Of a DNA stretch of 64,000 nucleotides, positions 46,101-55,184 are shown in pieces. The notes under the pieces were generated by a model that was not told where the DNA came from, did no database searches, and saw only the letters and a list, made by a program, of their open reading frames with translations. A program made the position numbers and the translations under genes. This DNA is from EX4572-165 sp964581795. Lineage in GTDB: Archaea > Thermoplasmatota > E2 > DHVEG-1. The stretch spans positions 1-64,000 of the forward strand of contig CAZOPW010000002.1 in the NCBI GenBank assembly GCA_964581795.1, in the 5' to 3' direction. The first letter of the stretch is position 1, and each line of letters begins with the position of its first letter.

Positions 46101-49100
46101 TTACAATAATTCCAACATTGGTATCCTTTTCCAATTATCTTCTAATGGGAACAATGTTACTTCAAATGAAGTTCATAACAATACTATTGGTATAAAGATA
46201 CAAAGTTCTTCAAATTATAACAATATAACTGAAAACACGGTTGAAGATAATACAGATTATGGTATCTATTTGAATTCTTTTTCAAGTCATAATAATTTGA
46301 CAAATAATGAATGTCATAATAATAGCAATTATGATATTTATTTGAATAAAGGATGTAACTATAATATTTTGTCAGGTAATAACTGTACAAGTTCAAGTGG
46401 AAGTTATGGTATATATCTTCATGATGGTAATGGTGTTGCGGATTCTGAACATAACACATTAATCAACAATATCTGTAATGGTCAGGACAATAGACAGAAG
46501 GGTATCTATATACACAGTTCAAATAATACATTAACAAATAACACCTGTAATGACAATTTTGATGGTATATATATAGTATCTTCAAGTGATGTTAATGTCA
46601 CAAATAACACCTGTAACAGCAATGGAAATTATGGGATTCATATTTTATCTTCATCAGGAAACAACCTAACAAACAACACTTGTAATGATAATAGTTTGGA
46701 AGGAATTTATATGACTGGTTCCTCAGATAATATAATAGATAATAATACTATTTGTAGAAACAAAAACGGTATTTTATTGACAACATCAACAAATAATACC
46801 TTTTCAAATAATACTGCAAGTAATAACTCGCTGCATGGTTTAAATATTCAGACATATTCGAATAATAACACCTTTTTAAATAATACTTTAGAAAACAATT
46901 CATTTGGCATTTATTTGCGCATGACTTTAGGAAATGTTATCCTTGATAATAATTCGGCGATAAATAATTCGATTGGTATATATATTCACTATTCAGATGA
47001 ATGTAATATTGGCAACAATATATGCAATAATAACACTAACCAAGGAATTTGTTTATCTGATTCAATAAATAACACTGTTTTTAATAATACTGCATCTGAT
47101 AACGGAAACCAAGGAATATGGATAAAATCTGATTCCAATAACAATATTGTAAAAAATAATACTGTTGAAAATAATAGTAATTATGGAATTCATGTATCTT
47201 CAAGTACTTCTAATACTATTTACAACAATTACCTAAACAATACGCAAAACGCTTATGATGATAGCACAAATACTTGGAATACCACTCAGCAAGCAGGGAC
47301 AAATATTATTGAAGGCTCTTATTTAGCTGGAAATTATTATGGTGACTATTCAGGATTGGATGCAAATGATGACGGTATTGGAGACACAACTTATTCGATA
47401 GCAGGTGGAAATAATATCGATTATCTTCCACTCAGTTATGGTCAAATTTACGTTGATGACAATGCTCCCGCAGATTGGTATGATGAATATCATGTGAGAA
47501 CCATTCAAGAAGGAATAAATAATGCAACCTCAACCAGAACCACGGTCTATATTTGGAATGGAACCTACACTGAAAATGTCACGTTAAACAAAAGTATCAC
47601 GTTAGATGCGAATTCATCATCAATCCTAGATTTACAGGGTTCACACAGTTCGACTAATTGTTCAGGGATAAATATTACAGCTAATAACACAGTTGTTCAA
47701 GATCTTACGGTGAAAAATTGTAGTTTGGGTATCCACGTTTATAATTCTTCATTTATGCTTCGTAATGTTACATTGAATAATCTAACTGTATACAATTGTA
47801 ATAATGTAGGAATATGCATTGATAATACAACGTATTGTAATATTTCAAGTTGTAATGTAACTGAATCCGGTGTACATGGCATATCTTTTGCTGCTTTGGA
47901 CCATTATGATAGTTCAAGTAGTCACTGCAGCTATTGTAATGTGTCACAAAGTAGTATTAAAGGCAGAGGAACCACTACAAATAATAGAGCTTGTATATAT
48001 GTTACCAACTCAAGTCATATTGAAATTTATGATAACACTATTTACAATAGTTCTGACTGGGGTATAGAATTTGAAAATACAAACAATAGCAACAATATAA
48101 CTTCAAACACTATTTACAACAATTCCGATAAAGGCATTTACATTGAAAATTCACACCACAATAACATATCTGCAAACACTATCTTTAACAATACAAATGA
48201 CGGCATCAACATTGAAGATTCTTCAAATAACACTGTGTTTAAAAATTCGATTTACAATAACTCAAATGGAACAATATTAGACTCATCAGAAAACAACACT
48301 ATTTATCACAACAATTTTTATAATAATACGATTAATAATGCATCAGATGACTCACAAGGAAATAATACTTGGTACAATGATATAATTAATGAGGGAAACT
48401 ACTGGGGGGATTACGATGAAGCAAGTGAAGGAGCATATGATAACAATTCGGATGGTATTGTTGATGATCCTGATTATAATGTATCCAAAGTAAATGGAGA
48501 ATATAACAATGATACTTATCCATTGATGTACAGATATGATAACTATTACATTCTCTCAATAGATCTTTCTTCCTCAAGAGTTGATGAAGGAGATCCTTTT
48601 ACTGTAACGGTTAAAACTCAATATGGAAGAACTGTCTCAAATGCTAATGTCACATTTAATTCAGTTGAGTATAACACAAATCCAAATGGCAAGGTAACAA
48701 TTACAGCTCCATCTGTTTCTAGCGATTCAGATTATGATATAAACGCATCAAAAATGTGTTACACCAGTGATTTCACCACAATCAGAGTTGAGAATGTTCC
48801 ATCGGGCGGTGGATTTCCAGATATCGGTGATTTTACTCCCACACCAGGGGACACAAGTGAAACTGATGATGCGCCAACAATTTCTGATGTGTCGCATTCA
48901 CCAATACCAGTTACTAATAACGATACGGTTACAGTTTCAGCATCGGTTACTGATGATAACACGGTTAGTTCAGTGATATTGTATTGGGATGATGGATCAG
49001 AACAATCTAAATCAATGAGTGGAAGTGATGATTCCTATACGGCAAATATTGGTCCATTTGAAGGACTTTCTACTGTTTATTATTGGATTGAAGCAACGGA

Positions 49101-50028
49101 TAACGCTTCTCAAACCACTGAATCAGAGGAAAATTCATTTAAGGTTAAGGATACAACTGGACCAGTAATAACCATTGTTTCACCAACATTAGATGAAATT
49201 CTTTATGATACCTCACCACGAATCCAAGCAACCTATACTGATGTAAGTGGTATTGATACTGACTCAGTAGTACTATCCTTAAATGGATCGGATACGTTTA
49301 GTACTATTTCATCTTCATTTGTTACATATACACCAGCAAGTTCATTAGATGCAGGCGATCATACTGTTGTTGTTACTGTTTCCGATACTATAGGAAATGA
49401 GAATAGTAAGGTATGGACGTTTACCATTGAAGAATCTGAATCATATGCTGAAGAACATATTGATTTCATAGATTCTGGTGAAGAAGAAACAATTCATCCA
49501 GAGAATGCTGAAGAAACTGGAATTACTAATATTGCATTAATAAGTACTGTTGATTTAACAGATGTTCAAATCTCTGTAGCAAAAATCGATGTAAACCCAG
49601 ATAATATCAGTGAGGAACCAACAAATGCATACATATATCTAGATATCACTATGAAAAGTAATGGAACTGAAATTTCAGATGATGATATCGAATCATTAAA
49701 TCTTTCATTTAAGCTTACTCAAGACTGGTTTGACGATAATAATATTAACAAAGATAAAGTAAAACTTCTCAGGTATCATGCTGGTGTTTGGCAAACATTA
49801 ACCACGACAATGACAAGTGAAGATGATTCTTTTGCATATTTTGAAGCAACTACAAATGGAACGTCTACGTATGCAATTGTAGGTGAGCAAGTAGAAGAAG
49901 ATGATACACCTCAGCCATTTGGTGGCTTGCTTTGGTTGTATATTCTTCTTGTAATTATAACCATAATCATCATTGTTTTTGTAATCCTGGTTAAAACAGG
50001 GTATATTTACTTTGAAATCGAAGAATAA
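43192..50028 (+). CDS. Giant secreted parallel beta-helix surface protein with PGF-pre-PGF domain
   Basis: 2,278-residue predicted surface protein. A signal peptide (residues 1-38; basic start, hydrophobic VILMGMLFLGLLIFFM, AA end) leads into three successive parallel beta-helix modules (about 45-740, 741-1415, 1416-1780). Each begins with a TIQDAIN / GTYxENI type start and ends with a NosD-like NTWYND...GNYWGDY...DGIGD closing segment. Most of it is short PbH1 repeats dominated by NNTI, SSNN and YNN, with very many N-x-S/T sequons. Ig-like domains (about 1790-2110), a PGF-pre-PGF domain (about 2110-2238), a membrane helix (about 2243-2266) and a short acidic tail follow. A carbohydrate-binding or adhesive role is likely. 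The start has GGTGA upstream. Confidence 0.9.
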   Translation: MFGKKFLGINKARKTVILMGMLFLGLLIFFMSQGVIAADLTVHPTATSADHTTIQDAINASSNGDTIRVWNGTYAENITVNKSISLDANSSVFLDLNGISGYGVNITANNTVVQNITVSNCSNVGIWVYNSSSQLENVTLENVTVHNGGGAGIAVDNASFCNITGCNVDNVSVGVFLGYGNVLGLPTHCNDCNVSDTMVSNIASMPGGICLYNSSDNTIYNNTVYNVSYMGQQAVAMGIALNGESTRNNITLNEIYISSVGIGLASSNNTNVSLNNIHNNFYGIYSSSSTGHNISDNSFYDDGIYLTGSELSHYIHTINAGNTVGGYPIRYYKNNTGSIVLDENNDAGQVILVNCSNFEIRNMTFNKSVFTTVHLVNSDNVNISNCTLTNFSNFGVGITVVNSNYCNITNCSDINGQSSVDTTGISFTNSSNCTIRDNIITNMTYDGAGPEAYGVSLQTTSNDNSIINNTVSFCGSGGIAIVTNSSNNTILSNTIFNSTEAGKGIFLVSGACNNSILENTIYNTNYSIHVQKDRGGWAGLPSIKSNNNTIDNNTIYHNIDHGLILEYSDNNTISNNIINNTTNGYGVYLYYSNYTNFTDNSVYNNSDAGIDLDGSCNNILSSNFVYNNENDGIRLSSSSNNSLFENYVYDNLDNGVQLNSAENNTIYHNNIYGNNNQNGFDDSQGNNTWYNDTYSEGNYWGDYPGTDSSNDGIGDTEYTVTTMGGTDNNDSYPLINKYGSIKNLNTNEVFLTIQNAIDDTDTVASHTISIDTGTYRENIILDKELTLTNALGATPVIDGMEGYGINITTNNTLVQNISVTNCSSGLGIYVFNSTHPLEDITLENITIDDANLGVGVDNTTYFNITDSTIFNCPMGGILLGFREQVLGLSGYCTNCNLSDNTVRDVNSGIFIRNSSDNEIYDNTIYDAGIGIAVYYSNNSNNVSSNQVYNNSDKGIWFYNSDHNNISSNNVYNNSNIGILFQLSSNGNNVTSNEVHNNTIGIKIQSSSNYNNITENTVEDNTDYGIYLNSFSSHNNLTNNECHNNSNYDIYLNKGCNYNILSGNNCTSSSGSYGIYLHDGNGVADSEHNTLINNICNGQDNRQKGIYIHSSNNTLTNNTCNDNFDGIYIVSSSDVNVTNNTCNSNGNYGIHILSSSGNNLTNNTCNDNSLEGIYMTGSSDNIIDNNTICRNKNGILLTTSTNNTFSNNTASNNSLHGLNIQTYSNNNTFLNNTLENNSFGIYLRMTLGNVILDNNSAINNSIGIYIHYSDECNIGNNICNNNTNQGICLSDSINNTVFNNTASDNGNQGIWIKSDSNNNIVKNNTVENNSNYGIHVSSSTSNTIYNNYLNNTQNAYDDSTNTWNTTQQAGTNIIEGSYLAGNYYGDYSGLDANDDGIGDTTYSIAGGNNIDYLPLSYGQIYVDDNAPADWYDEYHVRTIQEGINNATSTRTTVYIWNGTYTENVTLNKSITLDANSSSILDLQGSHSSTNCSGINITANNTVVQDLTVKNCSLGIHVYNSSFMLRNVTLNNLTVYNCNNVGICIDNTTYCNISSCNVTESGVHGISFAALDHYDSSSSHCSYCNVSQSSIKGRGTTTNNRACIYVTNSSHIEIYDNTIYNSSDWGIEFENTNNSNNITSNTIYNNSDKGIYIENSHHNNISANTIFNNTNDGINIEDSSNNTVFKNSIYNNSNGTILDSSENNTIYHNNFYNNTINNASDDSQGNNTWYNDIINEGNYWGDYDEASEGAYDNNSDGIVDDPDYNVSKVNGEYNNDTYPLMYRYDNYYILSIDLSSSRVDEGDPFTVTVKTQYGRTVSNANVTFNSVEYNTNPNGKVTITAPSVSSDSDYDINASKMCYTSDFTTIRVENVPSGGGFPDIGDFTPTPGDTSETDDAPTISDVSHSPIPVTNNDTVTVSASVTDDNTVSSVILYWDDGSEQSKSMSGSDDSYTANIGPFEGLSTVYYWIEATDNASQTTESEENSFKVKDTTGPVITIVSPTLDEILYDTSPRIQATYTDVSGIDTDSVVLSLNGSDTFSTISSSFVTYTPASSLDAGDHTVVVTVSDTIGNENSKVWTFTIEESESYAEEHIDFIDSGEEETIHPENAEETGITNIALISTVDLTDVQISVAKIDVNPDNISEEPTNAYIYLDITMKSNGTEISDDDIESLNLSFKLTQDWFDDNNINKDKVKLLRYHAGVWQTLTTTMTSEDDSFAYFEATTNGTSTYAIVGEQVEEDDTPQPFGGLLWLYILLVIITIIIIVFVILVKTGYIYFEIEE

Positions 50029-50138
50029 CACTCTCTTCTTTCTTTTTTTATTTTCTTTTTTTTTGATAACAGTTGTCTAATAAGAGTTTTAAAGTGAAAA
50101 AGTCACCATTCAATTGGTGAGTACAGACGAAGCAACAA

Positions 50139-50375
50139 ATGAAACTTGGTTTCTATCTTATAGGAATCTTTGTTCTAATCTCTAATTCTCTTGTTCTTTA
50201 TGCTAGTTTTTTGCATGCTTATTTTTTTAATGATTACGTTTTTAGCGTACACATCAATTTATTTGGAGAGGCACATGTTGAACTTATTATCCTGACAATT
50301 GTGTTAATCCTTTCATTAATTACCTCTTTAAAACTTGTTTCTCATCTAACAGCTCATCCAAAAAACATTCCATAA
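50139..50375 (+). CDS. Small membrane protein, unknown
   Basis: 78 residues with two hydrophobic segments (about 5-30 and 48-68) and a short basic C-terminus; no family recognised. It lies 110 bases after the giant surface protein gene and before the adenosine-specific kinase gene, same strand. It could be an accessory membrane protein. Reality is supported only by length, position and sensible membrane topology; no Shine-Dalgarno is obvious. Confidence 0.5.
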   Translation: MKLGFYLIGIFVLISNSLVLYASFLHAYFFNDYVFSVHINLFGEAHVELIILTIVLILSLITSLKLVSHLTAHPKNIP

Positions 50376-50453
50376 AAATTTAATGTTTAAAGATGGAACC
50401 ATTTTTTAAACAGTGAATGTATTATTGATTTATCCAATGATGAGGTGATGACT

Positions 50454-50957
50454 ATGAATGAATTTGATTTTTCGTTAGTACAAATTGAAAAACCAGATGA
50501 GATGAATTTTATTTTAGGCCAAACGCATTTTATTAAAACAGTAGAAGATTTGTATGAAGCTATTGTAAATAGTGTTCCCGATGCTGAGTTTGGTATCGCT
50601 TTTTGTGAAGCAAGCGGTGCTCGAAAGGTGAGAAGTATAGGTAATAATGATGAATTACAAAAACTCGCTGAGAAAAATGCGATGAATATTGGTGCAGGTC
50701 ATAGTTTTATTATTTTTATAAAAAATTGCTTTCCTTTGCACATTCTTCATAATATCAAACGAGTTCCTGAAGTCTGCAGGATTTTTTGCGCAACAGCAAA
50801 TCCAACAAGAGTGCTTGTTGCAGAAACTGAAATTGATGGAGAGAAAGGCCGAGGAATCATTGGAGTAATCGATGGATTTATACCTGTAGGTGTGGAAAAT
50901 GATGAAGACATTCAGTGGCGGAAGGATTTTTTAAGAAAGATTGGATATAAATGTTAA
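50454..50957 (+). CDS. Adenosine-specific kinase family protein (DUF355, COG1839)
   Basis: A 167-residue protein of the archaeal family annotated as adenosine-specific kinase from structural work on a Pyrobaculum member. Conserved FGIAFCEASG, VRSIGNNDEL, AGHSFIIFI, VCRIFCATANPTRVLVAET and GRGIIGVIDG segments are all present, at normal length. Of three in-frame starts (GTG 50445, ATG 50448, ATG 50454), the last has GAGGTGAT, close to the full Shine-Dalgarno, 4 bases upstream. Biochemical role in this organism is not proven. Confidence 0.87.
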   Translation: MNEFDFSLVQIEKPDEMNFILGQTHFIKTVEDLYEAIVNSVPDAEFGIAFCEASGARKVRSIGNNDELQKLAEKNAMNIGAGHSFIIFIKNCFPLHILHNIKRVPEVCRIFCATANPTRVLVAETEIDGEKGRGIIGVIDGFIPVGVENDEDIQWRKDFLRKIGYKC

Positions 50958-50982
50958 AATAACAACGTTTTCTCTTTCTTTT

Positions 50983-52965
50983 TTACATATTTATTGCGAG
51001 TGCATCTAAAAAGAAAGAACTAGCAAAAATACTAATTGTCAACACTAACATTGCCGTGGGTAAATGATGACTGAGATCATAGAGAAAAGCAATTGGGTCA
51101 TCTCCATCTTCGATACCATTTGTAAAACGAGTTAGTAGTATGACTAATTCTATAATGTATATACCAATGACAAGAATAAACCATGTTGGTTGAATATTCT
51201 CAAGAGCAAACGTAGTTGCAATACCCGGTAATACAGTGCCTTGATTTGTAAATAAGGGATCAGAATTTGTGGTGAGTAACATTTTTTCAACGATGGATGA
51301 AATCAAGTGAGTTATAGCAAGTGTTACTCCTGCAATTAATGGAGCAAATATTGTAGCAGTTGATCGAAGAGTTGCAGTAAGAGTTGCAAGGGTTTCCTTG
51401 ATATGTTTTTCTACTTCTTGTAATGCTTTTAAATGATCAGCTAAACGGATGATAGATAGACTTGCAGTTTGTTGACTTTTCTTAATTCCTTGTACAAAAA
51501 GTTTCATTATCGCATGAATTCTTGAGGAGTAGACTTGTTTTAAGGAACCGTATTCTGGATGAAATAATGCTGAATGTATTGTTGCATGCCGAGCAGATAG
51601 CATAAATACAGTTTCAGAAAAAAGTTTAGAAATAACTGATCCTTTCATTGTTGTTGCAGTATATGAAAGGCTTTCCTCCGGGGATTTACCTTCGTGAAGT
51701 CGTTTTCCGATGATATAAAGTGCATCACTAAATTCATGTTCCATATTTCTTATTTTTTTTCTTATCTGATGAAATGGCTTATAGACTTTATAAGTATAAA
51801 AGGAAAAGCTAAGGACTATTCCCCAAAGTAGGAATAAACTCACAGGAATCTGATTGTCTAATGTTAAACTGGAAGCAACCAACGGAAAATTATGTAGCGG
51901 TGGAGCAAGAATAGACAAGATATACAGGAGTGCAGGGAAACTAATCACAATTCCTACTATTAGTGATATTAAAATGGTTTTTTTTGAATCTATTTTTTTA
52001 ATACTTGGGTGAAGTTTTGAAATATGAGGTGGTGAAAAGGTTGCTGGACGATGTAATAATACGTGTCGCATATAGAAAAAAAGAATGAGTGGAAGGAAAA
52101 CATCATACAAGAAAAACACTTGAAAGATAGTGATATGCAGTCCGATTAATCCCGCTGCTGGAAGCATTGCAATAATGGATAAAGGGATCATAATACCAAT
52201 TGAATAAGTGATCATGATAGGTTGGTGTAACATATCTGCAAAAGAACGCATCATGTCACGAGTGCCTTCAAGACCAACATCAAGTGCTTTGTTTAAGGTA
52301 AGCATTCGTTGCGCTTCATCGGGTTCATCAATTGAACTTTGAATCAAATGCAAACTTCGTTTAAATGCTTCATTATATCGACCCCATTTTGTTGCAAAAA
52401 CGGTAATTGCATCAGAGACACTGTAATAGATTCGAACTTGCATATCCCATAGTAATTTTCGAAGATCTCGAATAAGTGAATTCGATGATTCTTTTACGGT
52501 ATAACTCAAAGCAGTTTCAAGATTTGGTGTTAATTTTAAAGACATAACAATATAACTCAATACTTCAGGTATATCTCCGATTGATTGGATTTTTGCATAC
52601 TGTACCAATGTTTTTGGGTAAGAAACAACAAATTGCATGAGGATAAACGGAACCAATCCTGTTGCAATTAGCATGATTCCCATGGTTAGCAAGTCAAAAG
52701 AAATTCCTGCAGAGGAATAAGCAAAAATTATGATTAAATCAATAAAACATAATAAGAAAAATAAGATTAAAAATACGGTATAAGCTAAAGCCAACACTCC
52801 TTCTTTTGATATGTTCAAACCTGTAAACCTTATTGCATCTTCATAGTCTTCATCCCAAAAAGAAAGCATATGTTGTTTTGTTTTTTCTGAGTGTGGAATG
52901 AGAAACGAACAATGTTGTTCAGTTATTCTTGCAAATCGTTGATACCAATTATGCTGTTTTATCAT
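50983..52965 (-). CDS. TadC/FlaJ-type pilus or archaellum membrane platform protein
   Basis: Integral membrane assembly platform of archaeal type IV pilus, archaellum or Tad-like secretion systems, 660 residues. It has two T2SF repeats, the first with IPEVLSYIVMSLKLTPNLETALSYTVKES (about 130-160), the second with FSDALYIIGKRLHEGKSPEESLSYTA (about 415-440). Membrane helices lie in groups near 55-115, 255-300, 330-400, 535-560 and 600-655. The duplicated T2SF module is the archaeal form. Its ATG overlaps the end of the ATPase gene by 4 bases. Works with that ATPase to build a surface filament; the pilin is not identified nearby. Confidence 0.85.
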   Translation of the reverse strand: MIKQHNWYQRFARITEQHCSFLIPHSEKTKQHMLSFWDEDYEDAIRFTGLNISKEGVLALAYTVFLILFFLLCFIDLIIIFAYSSAGISFDLLTMGIMLIATGLVPFILMQFVVSYPKTLVQYAKIQSIGDIPEVLSYIVMSLKLTPNLETALSYTVKESSNSLIRDLRKLLWDMQVRIYYSVSDAITVFATKWGRYNEAFKRSLHLIQSSIDEPDEAQRMLTLNKALDVGLEGTRDMMRSFADMLHQPIMITYSIGIMIPLSIIAMLPAAGLIGLHITIFQVFFLYDVFLPLILFFYMRHVLLHRPATFSPPHISKLHPSIKKIDSKKTILISLIVGIVISFPALLYILSILAPPLHNFPLVASSLTLDNQIPVSLFLLWGIVLSFSFYTYKVYKPFHQIRKKIRNMEHEFSDALYIIGKRLHEGKSPEESLSYTATTMKGSVISKLFSETVFMLSARHATIHSALFHPEYGSLKQVYSSRIHAIMKLFVQGIKKSQQTASLSIIRLADHLKALQEVEKHIKETLATLTATLRSTATIFAPLIAGVTLAITHLISSIVEKMLLTTNSDPLFTNQGTVLPGIATTFALENIQPTWFILVIGIYIIELVILLTRFTNGIEDGDDPIAFLYDLSHHLPTAMLVLTISIFASSFFLDALAINM

Positions 52966-55103
52966 GCAGATAGTCTCCTTTGAACATACTTAGAAAACCA
53001 GCAGTCCCATTTTTTTTGGATATGGTGATAATTAACTGATTTAGCCTGTTTGGCTTGTTCTATAAGCATCCAGAACTGATTATTGGCATCACGCATACAA
53101 TTAGCTTCTAAAAAGCAACCATTCAATTCAGTTCCTGCTTTGACTATTTGTTTTTTAATGTGCGTACGTAAACGAATATTTTCTAAAGCCTGCTCAACAG
53201 AGATGCCCCATTGTCTAGCTATTTTTTGAATAACTGTTGATTGGCCAATAGTGATTCTAGGAAGTTGTTTTAAGGAATCTTCCGCGATATTAAAATCCAT
53301 TAGATCTGCAAATGCTTGCTCAGCGGTCATAGTTGGTGACCATGAATTTTTCATCGTCTCACTAATTCGAGTTACTCGCCTAGTACGACCAACTCCTCCT
53401 TGTTTTCGTATTGGAGCTGTTACTATGACCGTATCAACTGCTTTGAATGATGTTGCTGGAACTCCGATGTCATACACGATTCGTTCAAACACATCTATTG
53501 GTGTAGCTCCATGAATTGTTCCCATGATTAAGTTTCCTGCAGCTCCAACTCTCATCGCCTCAAACAAAACTTTTGCTTCTATCCCTCTAACTTCTCCAAT
53601 GATAAGAACTGATTCTCCAAGTCGAAGAGCAGTGCGTAATGCATCAGTTGGTTCTAACTCTGTTGACTGATTTGATGATGAGATAGATTTTGTAAGTAAT
53701 GATTGTAATCTGTATCCCAAATCTTGAAAGTGATTCGAAGGAATTTCATTTGTGTCCTCGATAGTTAGGATCCTAAATCGTTGAGGAATTTCGAGTAATA
53801 ATGCAGTAAGAAGCGATGTTTTTCCAGCGCCACGAGATCCAGCAATGAGAATTGATGCTTGCCCATCTACAAGAAAACTGAGAAGGCCCGCTGCTTCAGC
53901 GGATAACATCTTATTTGCTATGAAATGAGCAAGAGTCCATGGTTTTTTTCGATGTCTTCTGAATGCAAAAGCAGTCCCTTTTGGTGTTAAGGGTTGCCCG
54001 ATTGCTGCTATTCGAGTTTGAAATGAAGGCAAATGCATATCAAGAACTGGTGTTGCTTCTGAAAATGGACGACCGCTTAATGATCGAAATCTAGAGGATA
54101 GTGCATCGATGTCTTGATATGATAAAAAAATGTTTGACGTATATTCGTCTCCATTGAGAACGATATGTAATGGGTTATTATGTACTGGTGCATTGACGTA
54201 TACATCTTGGATATTTGGGTCATTTAGAAGATCTTCAATGATGCCGAGTCCAGCAGTGTATTGTGCAAAGATTATTGCCAATTGATTGATATGATGTGAA
54301 TCAAGATTTGGTTCAGTATCTGTTTGTTGTATAATGTTTAAGATTGTTTTTTTCGCAAATCTAGTAAAATAGGATCGAGCGTTTGTGGAGTCGATAAATG
54401 AAGCAGTATCAGGATGATGATTGGATAAATTGATTCGTACTTTTTCGAGAAGATTAACGTCCTGTTGAGAGAGTTGATATTCACGGGGGAGAAGAAAGTA
54501 AAGTTTCTCTGGTGAATGTATCTTTGAATATATAGTAACTGTCGCTTGTTTATCTGATGGTGAATGAATAGAATAGGTTGACTCAAATATTGTTCCCGGT
54601 GGAGGTTGCATTTGGATGAACGAATCGATAAATCCTGGTCTAACATAGGGTCGGATATAGTTATGATAAAATGTAGATGGTGAAAGAGCGTCTGGTAGAA
54701 GATGAAGCGTTGGTGTTTTTGACTGTATTTGCTTTCTTGTTGAAGGAGGAACTGTTGTGGAGTGTTGTTTGAATTGTTTGAATTGTGAAAATATGTCAAT
54801 TGGTTTTTTACTTTGTAAACCTTGTTTTTCTTGTGATGTTTTTTGGAGGGTTTTATCTAGTTCTATTTCCTCTTGAAATCGTGCTAGTTCTTTTAAATAA
54901 GTTAATGATGTATTTTGGTAGATTTTGATGTAAATATTTTGTAGAATTAGTTGTGTTACATTAGGATGATTTTGTAGAAGAGATATTATATTTTTTCGAC
55001 ATTTTTTGTCTTGTAATGTTGCTTGACCATGTTTACATTGATTGCAATGTATAGTGAGAATGTTGTTATCTGGTTTTTTTTGAGTTGTGGTTGAACAAAT
55101 CAC
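52962..55103 (-). CDS. Type II/IV secretion (TadA/FlaI/VirB11-like) ATPase
   Basis: Hexameric motor ATPase for pilus or archaellum assembly, 713 residues. An N-terminal Cys cluster (Cys20, Cys23, Cys35, plus Cys3) may bind zinc, then a variable linker. The N-terminal ATPase domain includes ILEDLLNDPNIQDVYVN-like sequence. Walker A GSRGAGKTS is near 418-426, the Asp box ILTIEDTNEIP follows, and Walker B LIIGEVRGIEA and the His box GTIHG lie in about 505-540. The start is a GTG at 55103. It is the first gene of the operon with the TadC/FlaJ-like protein (overlap ATGA). It diverges from the HerA-like gene across a palindromic promoter. Confidence 0.9.
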   Translation of the reverse strand: MICSTTTQKKPDNNILTIHCNQCKHGQATLQDKKCRKNIISLLQNHPNVTQLILQNIYIKIYQNTSLTYLKELARFQEEIELDKTLQKTSQEKQGLQSKKPIDIFSQFKQFKQHSTTVPPSTRKQIQSKTPTLHLLPDALSPSTFYHNYIRPYVRPGFIDSFIQMQPPPGTIFESTYSIHSPSDKQATVTIYSKIHSPEKLYFLLPREYQLSQQDVNLLEKVRINLSNHHPDTASFIDSTNARSYFTRFAKKTILNIIQQTDTEPNLDSHHINQLAIIFAQYTAGLGIIEDLLNDPNIQDVYVNAPVHNNPLHIVLNGDEYTSNIFLSYQDIDALSSRFRSLSGRPFSEATPVLDMHLPSFQTRIAAIGQPLTPKGTAFAFRRHRKKPWTLAHFIANKMLSAEAAGLLSFLVDGQASILIAGSRGAGKTSLLTALLLEIPQRFRILTIEDTNEIPSNHFQDLGYRLQSLLTKSISSSNQSTELEPTDALRTALRLGESVLIIGEVRGIEAKVLFEAMRVGAAGNLIMGTIHGATPIDVFERIVYDIGVPATSFKAVDTVIVTAPIRKQGGVGRTRRVTRISETMKNSWSPTMTAEQAFADLMDFNIAEDSLKQLPRITIGQSTVIQKIARQWGISVEQALENIRLRTHIKKQIVKAGTELNGCFLEANCMRDANNQFWMLIEQAKQAKSVNYHHIQKKWDCWFSKYVQRRLSA

Positions 55104-55131
55104 CTATCGTCCCCAAGCACCATTAATATGA

Positions 55132-55153
55132 TAACAAAATATATATTTTGTTA
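55132..55153. promoter_or_regulatory. 22-bp perfect palindrome in the divergent promoter
   Basis: Symmetric AT-rich sequence (TAACAAAATAT and its complement) centred between 55142 and 55143, in the 81 bases separating the ATPase operon from the HerA-like operon. It contains ATATATAT, so it can serve as a TATA box on both strands and also as a dimer-binding operator. It lies about 30 bases from each start region. Confidence 0.55.
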
Positions 55154-55184
55154 AATTATTATAGATTTGTTCGGTGAGGGATTT

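Noticed and set aside
46184..46459. Reverse-strand frames inside the giant beta-helix gene
   Set aside because: They mirror the AAT/AAC-rich repeats and give Tyr/His-rich low-complexity peptides; shadows of the real gene.
43192..48530. Repetitive Asn-rich DNA considered as tandem satellite or CRISPR
   Set aside because: The repetition follows codons and beta-helix coils, has no fixed unit or spacers, and lies within one open frame with signal peptide and anchor.
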